DNA from: Ruania zhangjianzhongii
GTDB lineage: Bacteria; Actinomycetota; Actinomycetes; Actinomycetales; Beutenbergiaceae
Reading direction: 5' to 3'
Length of the DNA stretch: 64,000 nucleotides
Assembly (NCBI RefSeq): GCF_008000995.1
Contig: NZ_CP042828.1
Span: 1,116,001-1,180,000, forward strand
Made by a program: the position numbers and the translations under genes. The notes below the pieces were generated by a model. It saw only the letters and a program-made list of their open reading frames with translations, did not search any database and was not told the origin of the DNA. This document shows, piece after piece, positions 41,079 through 49,936 of the stretch. Position 1 is the first letter of the stretch. Each line of letters opens with the position of its first letter.

Positions 41079-42021
41079 GTGTCCAACTACCTTGCTCGGG
41101 CCATCGAAGGACTATCAACGCCCGGCGTCGAACTCCCTGACGCGCTGCGCGGGCTCTACGTGGTGTCTCGCAGGCTTCGCGCCGACGACCTTACGGCCTG
41201 GCTCCGCGCAGAGCTCGACGGTTACCCGGACGACCGGCCAGCGCCGCCGTACCGGACCGCGGAGCAGTTGCCCATCGAGCTCCACTTCGACGGAATGATG
41301 CGCACCTCGGACACCATGCGAGTCGCCGGCAACGACCTTCCTGAGGGCCTCGGAGCCGCGCTGCGAGAGCGGCCGATGCGGCAGCCAGTTGCCGAGCTCG
41401 CGGCGCTCGCGGCGAGTGACCGTGAGGTCGGAAGTGATCTGCCCCCGACGTGGGTCGATCTGTACCGACAGCACATCGAGACCGGCAGCATCCCGCACAT
41501 TCAGATGATGGTGCTGAACCGGGCCCGCGTCCTGGTGCCACACACCTACCTACTCGGCATTCTGGACCGGGTGAAGTCCAACGCCCTCGACCTGGCGCTT
41601 GACCTCGAGCAGGTCGCGGTGGACGCCGGTGACGCCGGCGGCCCCACGATCAACGACGAGCCAACGCTGGCGGAGGTGGTCACCCAGCACATGACGACGT
41701 TGTTTGCACCAAGCGCGACCATCGTGCTCCGGGGGAAATGCGGCCATCGCATCTGGCGCCGGAGGTGCCGCGGTCCAGACAGTCGGCGCCGACCTAGAGG
41801 GCCTGCTGAAGGCTGTCGAGGAACTGCTCGACCAGCAAGGACGCAACGACCTCCAGGCTGCGCTGCAGAGCGACGGCGGTGAGCCGGCCGAGAAGACTCG
41901 AGGGTTTCTGGAGAAGGTGAAGGGCGGCGCATACGTTCTCGCGGGTGGCCTAACGACTAACGGGGCGTATGACGGTCTTGTTGCGCTAATCAAGTCCGTG
42001 TTCGGCGGCTTCACCGGCTGA
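41079..42021 (+). pseudogene. AbiTii-domain abortive-infection protein, frameshifted
   Basis: The first part (41079 to ~41735) reads SNYLARAIEGLSTPGVELPD, then LRGLYVVSRRLRADDLTAWL and ELDGYPDDRPAPPYR, which match the AbiTii domain of phage-exclusion proteins. After TIVLRG the frame breaks into Arg-rich nonsense, while the next frame continues sensibly: NAAIASGAGGAAVQTVGADL, GLLKAVEELLDQQGRNDLQ, FLEKVKGGAYVLAGGL and GLVALIKSVFGGF to the stop at 42021. Removing one base in CGGGGGAAATG (about 41731-41738) restores a ~313-residue protein of family length. GTG start has GGGAGAG upstream. Genuine mutation, programmed frameshift or sequencing error are all possible. Confidence 0.7.
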
Positions 42022-42301
42022 GCGCTCCGGCCTGTCGCTCTGCATGCTCGGTGCCAGCCACCCTGTGCAGACATCCTGATGCCCGGGTACTGACGGCACA
42101 AATCTCGACGTGGCGGAGTGCGGCATGAGCGGATGGTCGTCGAAGCCAAGCTCTGAGCGGAAAGTTCACGTCGCACGCGGCTACGCGCCAGCAGTGTCAC
42201 AGGCCACCGAAGGCCAGGATCTGTCGTCACCAATCGATGCAGCAGTCCCGATATTCCAAGTAACGCCGCGCAGTGTCGGCGATGGCAACTAGGTTCTAAC
42301 C
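42022..42301. other. 280-bp gap between AbiTii and RloC-like genes
   Basis: A 60-codon frame (42110-42292) has no family character and no ribosome site. Nothing else is seen. Confidence 0.45.
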
Positions 42302-44590
42302 ATGCTGCGCAGACTCGATGTCAAGGCCCCTTGGCGGTCACTGGATAGCGGTTTCTGGCCCGAAGATCTCCCAGCTGGCTGCAAGACGGTCGTCTACGGC
42401 CACAATGGCAGCGGCAAGTCCACCTTGTCGGAGCTACTCCTGAGCCTCGCCGAGGGATCCTCGGCGACCGGCGTCGTGTGGGAAGACGACCACAAGCAGC
42501 GCACCAATGTCACGACGGGTGCTTCGAGTCCGTCTCCGGCCATGGCGGTCTTCACCCGCAAGTGGGTCGGAGAGAACCTGTCGGCGTTCCTCGACGGCGC
42601 CAACGCTTCGGCGATCGTGACGCTGGGTCGCGAGGCGATCGATGCCAAGGAGGAGGAGGAGCGTCTGGTTGGTGAAATCGAGACGCTCCACGAGCAGGCG
42701 GGCGAGGCCGAGAAGCAACGCAGCACGGCCACCGCCAAGGTGGAGGCGTTGGTGCGCAGCGTGCAAGACCAGATCGTTTCCCAACTCAGGGCGTTCGACT
42801 ACAACCACTTCACGAGGAACCGCTACAGCGTGCCTAAGGTCCAGGAGGATCTCCGGTCGTATCAGGGCGAGTTCCCCGACAGCGACGCCCACGCCGAGGC
42901 CTTGAAGCGACTCGGCGAAGGTGCGCCCGCACTGGCCGATGACGTCCCTCCGCCTCCCAGTGGCATTGCCGCGAGGCTCGCTGGCTTGTCGGAGCTTCTC
43001 GCAGAGACGCCGACACGGGTGGCGATCGCGACGCTCGACGGCAACCCGACAGCTCAGGCATGGGTCGAGCATGGACTCGCGCTGCACGAAGGAGTCGACC
43101 GCTGCCGCTTCTGCGACGGCGAGATCACGAAGGAACGGCGGGCGCAACTGGCACGGCACTTCGATGAGAGTTGGCTCCAGATCCGCGGTAAGGCCAAGGA
43201 TCTGCTCGGCGCCGTGACGCGCGAGAAGCAGACGCTCGGAGGCTGGCTCGCCTCATTGCCGGCGACCACGAGTCTCGCTGGCGAACTTCAGCCGGTGTAC
43301 GAGCAGGCCCTCAAGCAGGCCAAGGACGAGATCGACACGCGCGTAACCACGCTTGAAGCCGTGGAGTTTGCGCTCGACGCCAAAGCCACCGATCCCAGCG
43401 ACGCTCCGGGGGCACCGCATTGGTCGGTACTCTCCACGGCGTTGACCGCCACGGTGCTTGCTCAGGCGGTCAGCGAACACAATGACCAGGCGCGTCGCCA
43501 CGAAGAGGTGACGGCTGAGCGAAAGCAGGCCGTCCTCGACCACCTCATCGGGTCCCAGAGCCAGGCCATCCGAACGCTTGAGCAGCAGGCCAAGGACCTC
43601 ACTGACAAAAGCACGACGAGTAAAAAGGCGGCGGTTCTGGCCGAACGCAGTCTGGACAAGGTTCGCCAGGCGCAGTTCACCACCAAGGACATGGCCGACA
43701 CGCTCACCCGCGATCTCGCCCGTGTCTACGGCAAGGACCACCTCAGCGTGGCGGTCACCGACGACGGCAAGTCGTACGCCTGTCGACGCGGAGACAAGCC
43801 CGGTACCGACCTCAGCGAGGGAGAGCGAACCACTCTCTCGCTGCTCTATTTCCTACGGAATCTGGAAGATGAGCAGCAGCCTGGCTGTGACCCGTCTCAG
43901 CGGATCGTGGTCATCGATGACCCGTCGAGTTCCCTCGACCGGGAGGCCCTATTCGCCACACACCAATGGCTCATCGACACGCTCAACGGATTCGGGCAGT
44001 ACATCGTGCTGACGCACGATTTCAGCCTGCTCCGGCTGTTCATCAAGTCACAGAACAACGCCTGGGGCAAGTCCATGAAGCGGATCACCCAGGGTGATGC
44101 CGACGAGGTCCGCTTCCCCAAGGTGTCGTTCTTGGAGATGTACGCAGCATCAGCGAACAGCGAGCGTCGAGCCAAGGTGGGGAAGCTCCCGCGGCTGCTG
44201 CTCAACAGCACCTCGGAGTACGCCTACCTCTTCGCCATGGTGATGTCCGGCGTGTCCGACTCTGAGGACCACGAGCGCCTCTTCCTGCTACCGAACGCAA
44301 CACGACGAGTTCTGGAGGTGTTCGCTAGCTATAAGGCACCGCACCTAACGGACTTCTTGCCAGCACTGGAGGTAATGGTGAAGGAGCAGGATGGCGAGCC
44401 CTTCCGCGACGTCTACGACTTCTGTAACCGCTACTCCCATGGTGAGGGAAGCGAGACCGTGGATGTCCTTGATGCCCGCGCAGTTCACGGCCAGATCCGA
44501 CGCTGCATGGAGTTCCTACGAGCGGTCGATGCCGAACACTTCCAACGCATGTGTAAGGCGACCGGAGTTGACCCGACGACGCTTGGCTAG
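42302..44590 (+). CDS. RloC-like ABC/AAA_13 ATPase with zinc hook; candidate anticodon nuclease
   Basis: 762 residues. Walker A GHNGSGKST (33-41), ABC signature LSEGERTTLSLLYFL (504-518), Walker B IVVIDDPSSSLD (535-546) and His loop VLTHDF. Between them lie long charged helices, probably coiled coil, interrupted by CRFCDG (Cys268, Cys271), the CxxCxG zinc-hook pattern of RloC. The C-terminus has R668-x3-E672 (PNATRRVLEVF) and H713 (NRYSHGEG), the order of the PrrC/RloC tRNase triad. RloC cleaves and excises the tRNA wobble base after DNA damage or phage attack. No restriction-modification genes are adjacent, unlike PrrC loci, so RloC is the closer model. Function is inferred from motifs. Confidence 0.8.
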   Translation: MLRRLDVKAPWRSLDSGFWPEDLPAGCKTVVYGHNGSGKSTLSELLLSLAEGSSATGVVWEDDHKQRTNVTTGASSPSPAMAVFTRKWVGENLSAFLDGANASAIVTLGREAIDAKEEEERLVGEIETLHEQAGEAEKQRSTATAKVEALVRSVQDQIVSQLRAFDYNHFTRNRYSVPKVQEDLRSYQGEFPDSDAHAEALKRLGEGAPALADDVPPPPSGIAARLAGLSELLAETPTRVAIATLDGNPTAQAWVEHGLALHEGVDRCRFCDGEITKERRAQLARHFDESWLQIRGKAKDLLGAVTREKQTLGGWLASLPATTSLAGELQPVYEQALKQAKDEIDTRVTTLEAVEFALDAKATDPSDAPGAPHWSVLSTALTATVLAQAVSEHNDQARRHEEVTAERKQAVLDHLIGSQSQAIRTLEQQAKDLTDKSTTSKKAAVLAERSLDKVRQAQFTTKDMADTLTRDLARVYGKDHLSVAVTDDGKSYACRRGDKPGTDLSEGERTTLSLLYFLRNLEDEQQPGCDPSQRIVVIDDPSSSLDREALFATHQWLIDTLNGFGQYIVLTHDFSLLRLFIKSQNNAWGKSMKRITQGDADEVRFPKVSFLEMYAASANSERRAKVGKLPRLLLNSTSEYAYLFAMVMSGVSDSEDHERLFLLPNATRRVLEVFASYKAPHLTDFLPALEVMVKEQDGEPFRDVYDFCNRYSHGEGSETVDVLDARAVHGQIRRCMEFLRAVDAEHFQRMCKATGVDPTTLG

Positions 44591-44599
44591 CGCCGTCTC

Positions 44600-44764
44600 A
44601 TGCCGCTGAACTTCTGGCCGGTCGCCGAGTTCGATCCATTGCTATTCCGCCGGTGTCTGGACGGCAACGACACGGTTGACAGGTTCGTCGTTCTAGATGG
44701 GGAGGCGGAAGTGACCAGGGAGATCAGAGACCGATCTCGATCTCTATTCGCTCCGTCGAGCTGA
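44600..44764 (+). CDS. Possible short protein, 54 aa
   Basis: Nine bases after the RloC-like gene an ATG opens MPLNFWPVAEFDPLLF, followed by a charged C-terminus. Protein-like start, but no ribosome site and no recognised family; it could be a relic. Confidence 0.25.
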   Translation: MPLNFWPVAEFDPLLFRRCLDGNDTVDRFVVLDGEAEVTREIRDRSRSLFAPSS

Positions 44765-44951
44765 CCCGTCCCGGCGTGTCCGGAGACGCGGTGGGGCTGC
44801 ACGTGCGTCTTTGTGGGCGGAATGCAGCTGGTCTGGGTCCCGCGTGCGTCGAACTATCACGCGACCCGATCAGCGTGCTCGAAGGCGCACCGGCGCCCGT
44901 GGGGGCTGCCCTGGGCACCCCGCCCGCCCACCGCGCGGCTATGATCTGCAT

Positions 44952-45956
44952 GTGCGTGCAGCGTTGCGGGTGCGATACGGCGGCCCCGAGGCCATTAGCT
45001 TCGGCAATGTCCCCGAGCCAGTTCCCAGCCGAGGCGAGATCTTGGTGCGCGTGGCCGCCACCACTGTGAACCGCACCGACTGTGCGTACCGGTCCGGGCG
45101 CCCGTGGATCAACCGGGTGGTCTGTGGGTGGCCGCGTCCCCGAGTCCAGGTGTTGGGGTCGGAGTACGCCGGCGTGGTGGTCGGCCTCGGGGAGGGCGTC
45201 GAGGCCTTCGCCGTGGGCGACCGTGTGTTCGGGTTCGTCGACGGCCGTCCCGGCGCCCATGCCGAACTGGTCACTGTTCCCGTGAACGGGTTGGTCGCCC
45301 CGGTGCCCGGGAACTGGGAGCTGGCTGACGCCGCGCCAGGTATGGAGGGCGCGCACTACGCACATGCCTGTCTCCGGGTGACGAACATCGGCCCGGGTGA
45401 TCGGGCTCTGGTCCACGGTGCCACCGGGGCCATTGGTACCGCACTCGTCCAGCTGCTTCACGCCGAGGGAGTGCAGGTCACTGCGGTATGCGACCGGCTT
45501 CCCCCGGGCCGGCCGGACCTGCTGACCGAGCTTGGCGCCGCACACGTCGTCCAGCTGCGCGATGCAGCCGGGCGGACCTCGTTCGGGAGCGGGTTCGATG
45601 CCGTCTTCGACGCTACCGGGCACTTTTCGTTCGCTGCTGCTCGCCCGCTACTCCGACCCGGAGGCAGCTACAGCTCCTCCGACCTGGGGCGTGGCGGTCA
45701 GAACATCCTGCTCGCCACAGCGGGACCGATGGCCCGGGCGCTGGGCCGCCGCCAGGTGCTGTTCCCGTTGCCTCAAGGCAACGCTGCCCTGGCACGGCAC
45801 CTGGGCCAGCTGATGGACCGCGGCGCCTACCGTCCAGTGGTGGACCGCACCTTCGACTTCGACGAGCTGCGAGAGGCGTACACCTATGTCGACGCGGGCC
45901 GGAAGGTGGGCAACGTCGTGGTCACCATGCCCGCGGCCGGCCGCAACCTGGGCTGA
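44952..45956 (+). CDS. Medium-chain dehydrogenase/reductase, quinone-oxidoreductase type
   Basis: 334 residues. GroES-like half: GGPEAISFGNVPEPVPSRGEILVRVAATTVNRTD, GSEYAGVVVGLGEGVEAFAVGDRVFGF; Rossmann half: RALVHGATGAIGTALVQLL, VFDATGHFSFAAARPLLRPGG. No zinc-ligand Cys set, so it is the zinc-independent NAD(P)H quinone oxidoreductase group. TATGAT lies exactly six bases before the GTG at 44952, giving a leaderless start; longer frames upstream are noise. The MerR gene follows 79 bp later. Confidence 0.88.
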   Translation: MRAALRVRYGGPEAISFGNVPEPVPSRGEILVRVAATTVNRTDCAYRSGRPWINRVVCGWPRPRVQVLGSEYAGVVVGLGEGVEAFAVGDRVFGFVDGRPGAHAELVTVPVNGLVAPVPGNWELADAAPGMEGAHYAHACLRVTNIGPGDRALVHGATGAIGTALVQLLHAEGVQVTAVCDRLPPGRPDLLTELGAAHVVQLRDAAGRTSFGSGFDAVFDATGHFSFAAARPLLRPGGSYSSSDLGRGGQNILLATAGPMARALGRRQVLFPLPQGNAALARHLGQLMDRGAYRPVVDRTFDFDELREAYTYVDAGRKVGNVVVTMPAAGRNLG

Positions 45957-46035
45957 ACTTCCCGCCCCGGTACGGCGAGGCACTGCAGTGTTAAGATTCG
46001 TGCAGACAACGGGATATCGCACCAGGGAGCACACG

Positions 46036-46788
46036 ATGGCGTGGAGCACGCGCGAACTTGCCGAACTGGCGGGGACGACCGTGAACACGGTGCGGCACTA
46101 TCACCGGCTCGGTCTGATGAAGGAGCCCGAGCGCCGCTACAACGGCTACAAGCAGTACTCGGTGCCCGATCTCGTGCGGCTGCTCCGAATCCGGCGGCTC
46201 GCCGAGCTCGGCGTCCCGCTCTCGCAGATCGCGGAGGTTGAGGCCGCCGGCGATGCCACCCCGGAGGCGCTGCAGGCGGTCGACGCGGAACTCGCCGCGA
46301 ACGTCGAGAAGCTCCGTCAGGCGCGGGCGGACATCGCGGCCATCCTGCGCGACCAGGCACCGGCGGATGTCCCGCCGGGCTTCGAGGCCGTCGCGAACCG
46401 TCTGTCGGAGGCTGATAGCTCGATCCTGCACATCTACCGAAAGCTCTATGACGAAGACGCGATGGCGGACATGCGGCGCATGGTCGAGGCCGACTCCGAC
46501 GAAGTCAGCAAGGAACTCGACGCGTTGTCGGAGGACGCCGATGAAGAGACGCGGCAGCGCCTGGCGGAGGAGCTCGCGACGAGCCTCGCGCAGAACATGC
46601 GGGCCTACCCGTGGCTGACTGACCCGGTCGGCCACCTGTCGAAGAGTGCGCGCGTGACGCAGCAGACCTTCATCGAAGCGATCGTCGAGCTCTACAACCC
46701 CGCTCAGCGGGACGTCATGGCACGAGCAGGAATCCTCGCGAGGGAGCAGGTCAGTGCCGAGCAGGGGATTGCCGAGACCCCGGAATGA
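46036..46788 (+). CDS. MerR family transcriptional regulator
   Basis: 250 residues. N-terminal MerR helix-turn-helix STRELAELAGTTVNTVRHYHRLGLM, wing YNGYKQYSVPDLVRLLRIRRLAELGVPLSQIAEV, dimer helix ELAANVEKLRQARADIAAIL. The C-terminal ~120 residues are an uncharacterised helical effector domain without the Cys pattern of metal sensors. ATG at 46036 follows CAGGGAG by six bases. It could regulate the adjacent quinone-oxidoreductase gene or the efflux gene downstream (inference). Confidence 0.9.
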   Translation: MAWSTRELAELAGTTVNTVRHYHRLGLMKEPERRYNGYKQYSVPDLVRLLRIRRLAELGVPLSQIAEVEAAGDATPEALQAVDAELAANVEKLRQARADIAAILRDQAPADVPPGFEAVANRLSEADSSILHIYRKLYDEDAMADMRRMVEADSDEVSKELDALSEDADEETRQRLAEELATSLAQNMRAYPWLTDPVGHLSKSARVTQQTFIEAIVELYNPAQRDVMARAGILAREQVSAEQGIAETPE

Positions 46789-46893
46789 GAGTCCTGTCAC
46801 ACCGGGCTTGACCCTGTTCTAAGAACACAGACTCTACTGGCGGTCCGAGCCCAGAAGGACTCGGATTTCGCTGCAGAACAAGGAGTCTTTCCC

Positions 46894-47412
46894 GTGAATC
46901 CCATCGCGGACCTCATCCAGAACTTCCAGGAACTGATGGCCCAGGTGCCAGAGTTCCTCCAGCCGTTCATCGTCCTGCTCGGCGGCATGATCCCCTTCAT
47001 CGAGGGTGACGCCGGCGGCGTCATCGGGGTGCTGGGCGGTATCAATCCCTTCGTCGCCGGGGCCGCCGCAGCCGCCGGGAACCTCATCGCCGTCAGCGCC
47101 GTGGTGTACCTCAGCTCGCGAGCCCGTACGGCAGTTGTGGCCAGCCGCTCGGGAGGAGTGCAGACCCTCGAGGAGCCCAAACCCGAGTCGAAGGGAAGAC
47201 AGCGCGTCCAGAGGTGGCTAGTCCGCTTCGGCGTTCCGGGAGCGAGCCTTCTGGCGCCGGTCGCGATCCCGTCGCACTTCACCGCCGCCCTGTTCGTCGC
47301 CTCGGGGGCGCCGCGCCGCTGGGTCTTACTGTGGCAAGCCGTGGCGATCGTGGCCTGGACCGCCCTGACGACGACCCTTATCTGGGTCGGGCTGAACACG
47401 GTGCTGATGTGA
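46894..47412 (+). CDS. Small multidrug-efflux-type membrane protein
   Basis: 172 residues with about four hydrophobic segments (PFIVLLGGMIPFIEGDAGGVIGVLGG, FVAGAAAAAGNLIAVSAVVYL, VPGASLLAPVAIPSHFTAALFVASG, WVLLWQAVAIVAWTALTTTLIWVGL). It resembles the actinobacterial proteins annotated as small multidrug efflux proteins; evidence for drug transport in that family is thin. GTG start with AAGGAG eight bases upstream. It overlaps the GPP34 gene by four bases (GTGA). Confidence 0.75.
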   Translation: MNPIADLIQNFQELMAQVPEFLQPFIVLLGGMIPFIEGDAGGVIGVLGGINPFVAGAAAAAGNLIAVSAVVYLSSRARTAVVASRSGGVQTLEEPKPESKGRQRVQRWLVRFGVPGASLLAPVAIPSHFTAALFVASGAPRRWVLLWQAVAIVAWTALTTTLIWVGLNTVLM

Positions 47413-48110
47413 CAGGGCGCCCCGCACAACCCAGCCTCGCCGAGGACCTCCTGCTCCTGCTCTTCCAGCCGAACTCCGGGTCCCAGGGCGCAGGGACCAT
47501 CGCTGGCGAGAACACGCTGTTCTACATCCTCGCCGGCGCGGCCCTGGCCGACCTCGGGCTCGGTGAGCACGTGCGAACCACCAGCCGCCGGTTCGCCGGC
47601 ACACTCGTGGAGGCGATCGAAGGCCGTCCGCCCGGCGACGACATCCTGCGCTCGGTGTGGGACTACGTCGCCAAGAAGCCCCGCGGCGTGCAGACGATCC
47701 TCGCCGCGGTCGGCCCACGACTGCGCGAACCGCTGCTCGACCGGCTCATCCACCGCGGCGACATTCAGCGCAGCACCCACAGAACCCTCGGCCTGTTCGA
47801 CACGCAGGTCCTCGAGGGCAGCGGCGGTGAACGACGGGAGAGCCTCATCGCGGCCGTGCGCGCGGTGCTCGTCGACGGTGCGGAGCCCACCCCGCGGGTC
47901 GCCGCCCTCGCCGCACTGATCTCGGGCAGCGGGACGCTTCCGCAGTTCCACAAGGAGATCCCCTGGACCTCCGCTGTCATCACCAGGGCCAAGGAACTTG
48001 AGCAAGGCAACTGGGGAGCCGAGGCTGCCGCCGAGGCCGTGGCTCGTACCGTCACCGCGGTGATCGTCAACAACGTGATCATCGCTGCGGCAGTACAGCC
48101 GAGGACGTAA
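47409..48110 (+). CDS. GPP34 family phosphoprotein
   Basis: 233 residues, related to the GPP34/GOLPH3 fold: SLAEDLLLLLFQPNSGSQGAGTIAGENTLFYILAGAALADLGL at the N-terminus, then DYVAKKPRGVQTILAAVGPRLREPLLDRLIHRGDI and a helical end with AVARTVTAVIVNNVI. Eukaryotic homologues bind phosphoinositides; in actinobacteria a role at the membrane is assumed only by homology. GTG start overlaps the efflux-type gene, so the pair is translationally coupled. Confidence 0.88.
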   Translation: MTGRPAQPSLAEDLLLLLFQPNSGSQGAGTIAGENTLFYILAGAALADLGLGEHVRTTSRRFAGTLVEAIEGRPPGDDILRSVWDYVAKKPRGVQTILAAVGPRLREPLLDRLIHRGDIQRSTHRTLGLFDTQVLEGSGGERRESLIAAVRAVLVDGAEPTPRVAALAALISGSGTLPQFHKEIPWTSAVITRAKELEQGNWGAEAAAEAVARTVTAVIVNNVIIAAAVQPRT

Positions 48111-48140
48111 GAGCCCGGCGGATGCCTGCGGACGCCCCCA

Positions 48141-48959
48141 TCAGACGCGCTCGGCCAGCTTCTCGGCCAGCGCCTCCATCCGGCCGAACGTCCCGGAGTA
48201 CTCGCCAAAGTGCACCGCCACTTGCGCCGCACCCGCCTCGCGGTAGGCGAGGACGGAGTCCGCGATCTGCTCGACCGGCTCGTCGTTGTCCCACCCGATC
48301 CGCAACGACGGCGTGATCGTGCGTTCCGAGGCCAGCTCGGCCAACGCCGTCGCCCGCTCGGCGAACCGCTCCGGACTGGCCGGCAGGCCCTGCCAGATGT
48401 CCCCGTAGCGCGCCGCCCGGCGCAGTGCGGCGTCGCTGTTCCCACCGATCATGATCGGCGGCTGCTCGGCCGGCACCGGCGCGAACACCCCCTGCTCGTA
48501 GCCGAACCGCCGCCCGCGGTACGGGGCCTGGCCACCAGCGAACAGATGGCGCAGCAGCGCCAGGACATCGTCGGTGACCGCGCCGCGACGAGAGATGTCC
48601 GCGCCCAGAGCCTTGAACTCCGGCGCGCTCCAGCCCACGCCGAGTCCGAGAATCACCCGCCCGCCGGAGAGCTCGTGCAGCGTGACCACCTGCTTCGCCA
48701 GGACGAACGGGTTCCGCAGCGGCGCCACCAGCACCGACGTGCCGAAGCGCAGGTGCTCGGTCACCGCACTCAGGTGCCCGATCGTCACCAGTGGTTCGTA
48801 GACGCCCCCGAAGGTCGGCCCGTACTCGGCCGGCGGCAGAATATGCTCCGGGAGCCACGCCGTCGCGTAGCCCAACTGTTCTGCAGCCCGCGCCAGATCC
48901 ACCAGAGTTCGTGCCGGCATCTGCGGGGATTCATCGGGCAGGATCACCTGGAGCTCCAT
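48141..48959 (-). CDS. LLM class F420-dependent oxidoreductase
   Basis: About 272 residues, luciferase-like TIM barrel: LVDLARAAEQLGYATAWLPEHIL, TEHLRFGTSVLVAPLRNPFVLAKQVVTLHELSGGRVILGLGVGWSAPEF, PPIMIGGNSDAALRRAARYGDIWQ. These are the standard features of flavin/F420-dependent LLM enzymes; most actinobacterial relatives use F420. Start at ATG 48959 gives the usual N-terminus (MELQVILPDES); an in-frame ATG at 48992 is an alternative. Divergent from the alpha/beta hydrolase. Substrate unknown. Confidence 0.88.
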   Translation of the reverse strand: MELQVILPDESPQMPARTLVDLARAAEQLGYATAWLPEHILPPAEYGPTFGGVYEPLVTIGHLSAVTEHLRFGTSVLVAPLRNPFVLAKQVVTLHELSGGRVILGLGVGWSAPEFKALGADISRRGAVTDDVLALLRHLFAGGQAPYRGRRFGYEQGVFAPVPAEQPPIMIGGNSDAALRRAARYGDIWQGLPASPERFAERATALAELASERTITPSLRIGWDNDEPVEQIADSVLAYREAGAAQVAVHFGEYSGTFGRMEALAEKLAERV

Positions 48960-49064
48960 ACCCGGGCCGAACCACCAATCGGCCACGGACATTCCCACGG
49001 AACGACGCCCGGGCACCGAGAAAAAGGATGCGGCCGGCCGACGCCGCCCGGCTACCCTCACCGC

Positions 49065-49913
49065 ATGTCTCCCACCTTCGTGCTCGTCCACGGTGCCTTC
49101 AGCAGTTCGTTCACCTTCGCGCCCCTACAGGCCGAACTGGCCCTACAGGGACACCGCTCCCTCGCCGTCGACCTGCCGGGCCACGGCTTCGAGGCGACGT
49201 ACTCCGCGCACTACCAGGCCCCGCAGGACCTCGAAAAGCTGGCCACGGTGCCGAGCAGCATCGCCGGCGTCACTCTCGCCGACAACGCCGCCCGCGTGAT
49301 CGAGGTACTCGAACGCGTCAAGGAGCATGGCCCGGTGATCCTGGTCGGCCACAGCCGCGGCGGCATCACGATCACCGCCGTCGCCAACGCCCGGCCCGAT
49401 CTGATCGACCGGATCGTCTACATCTGCGCATGGGCGCCGGTCGAGCTGGACGTCGGCGACTACTACAACGAGCCGGAGATGGCCGACTCCGACGCCGCCG
49501 CCCTCGCCGGCGCCATGATCGCCAACCCGGCCGAGCTCGGTGCGCTGCGGTCCAACTTCCGCACCGCGGACGCCGACGTGCTCGCTGGCTTCAAGCACGC
49601 CTTCCTCGCCGACGGCACCGACGAGGAGTTCCTCGCCTTCATGAACACCTTCCAGCCGGACGAGAACCTCGACGTCGGCGGCAGCGCAGACCGCGCCCAA
49701 GCCGACACCTGGGGCACGATCCCGAAAACCTACGTGCGTCTCAGCGAAGACACCAGCTGTCCACCGGCGATGCAGGATCGGATGATCCGGGAAGGTAACG
49801 CGCTCACCCCGGACAACCCGTACCAGGTGCACACGCTCACCTCGAGCCACCTACGCTGGCTGGTCCACCCCCGCCCCGCCGCCGAGCTGCTCGCCGGGAT
49901 CGCTTCGGACTGA
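49065..49913 (+). CDS. Alpha/beta hydrolase (esterase-like)
   Basis: 282 residues. FVLVHGAFSSSFTFAPL gives the oxyanion-hole strand; nucleophile Ser in VGHSRGGITI; the His is in TLTSSHLRWLVHP; the acid is probably in the YVRLSEDTSCP segment (Glu or Asp). Similar to EstC/methylesterase-type hydrolases. TACCCT six bases before the ATG with no ribosome site indicates a leaderless transcript. Divergent from the LLM gene; convergent with the TetR gene. Confidence 0.88.
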   Translation: MSPTFVLVHGAFSSSFTFAPLQAELALQGHRSLAVDLPGHGFEATYSAHYQAPQDLEKLATVPSSIAGVTLADNAARVIEVLERVKEHGPVILVGHSRGGITITAVANARPDLIDRIVYICAWAPVELDVGDYYNEPEMADSDAAALAGAMIANPAELGALRSNFRTADADVLAGFKHAFLADGTDEEFLAFMNTFQPDENLDVGGSADRAQADTWGTIPKTYVRLSEDTSCPPAMQDRMIREGNALTPDNPYQVHTLTSSHLRWLVHPRPAAELLAGIASD

Positions 49914-49936
49914 GGGTGCGGGGCGCTCCGGCCGGG

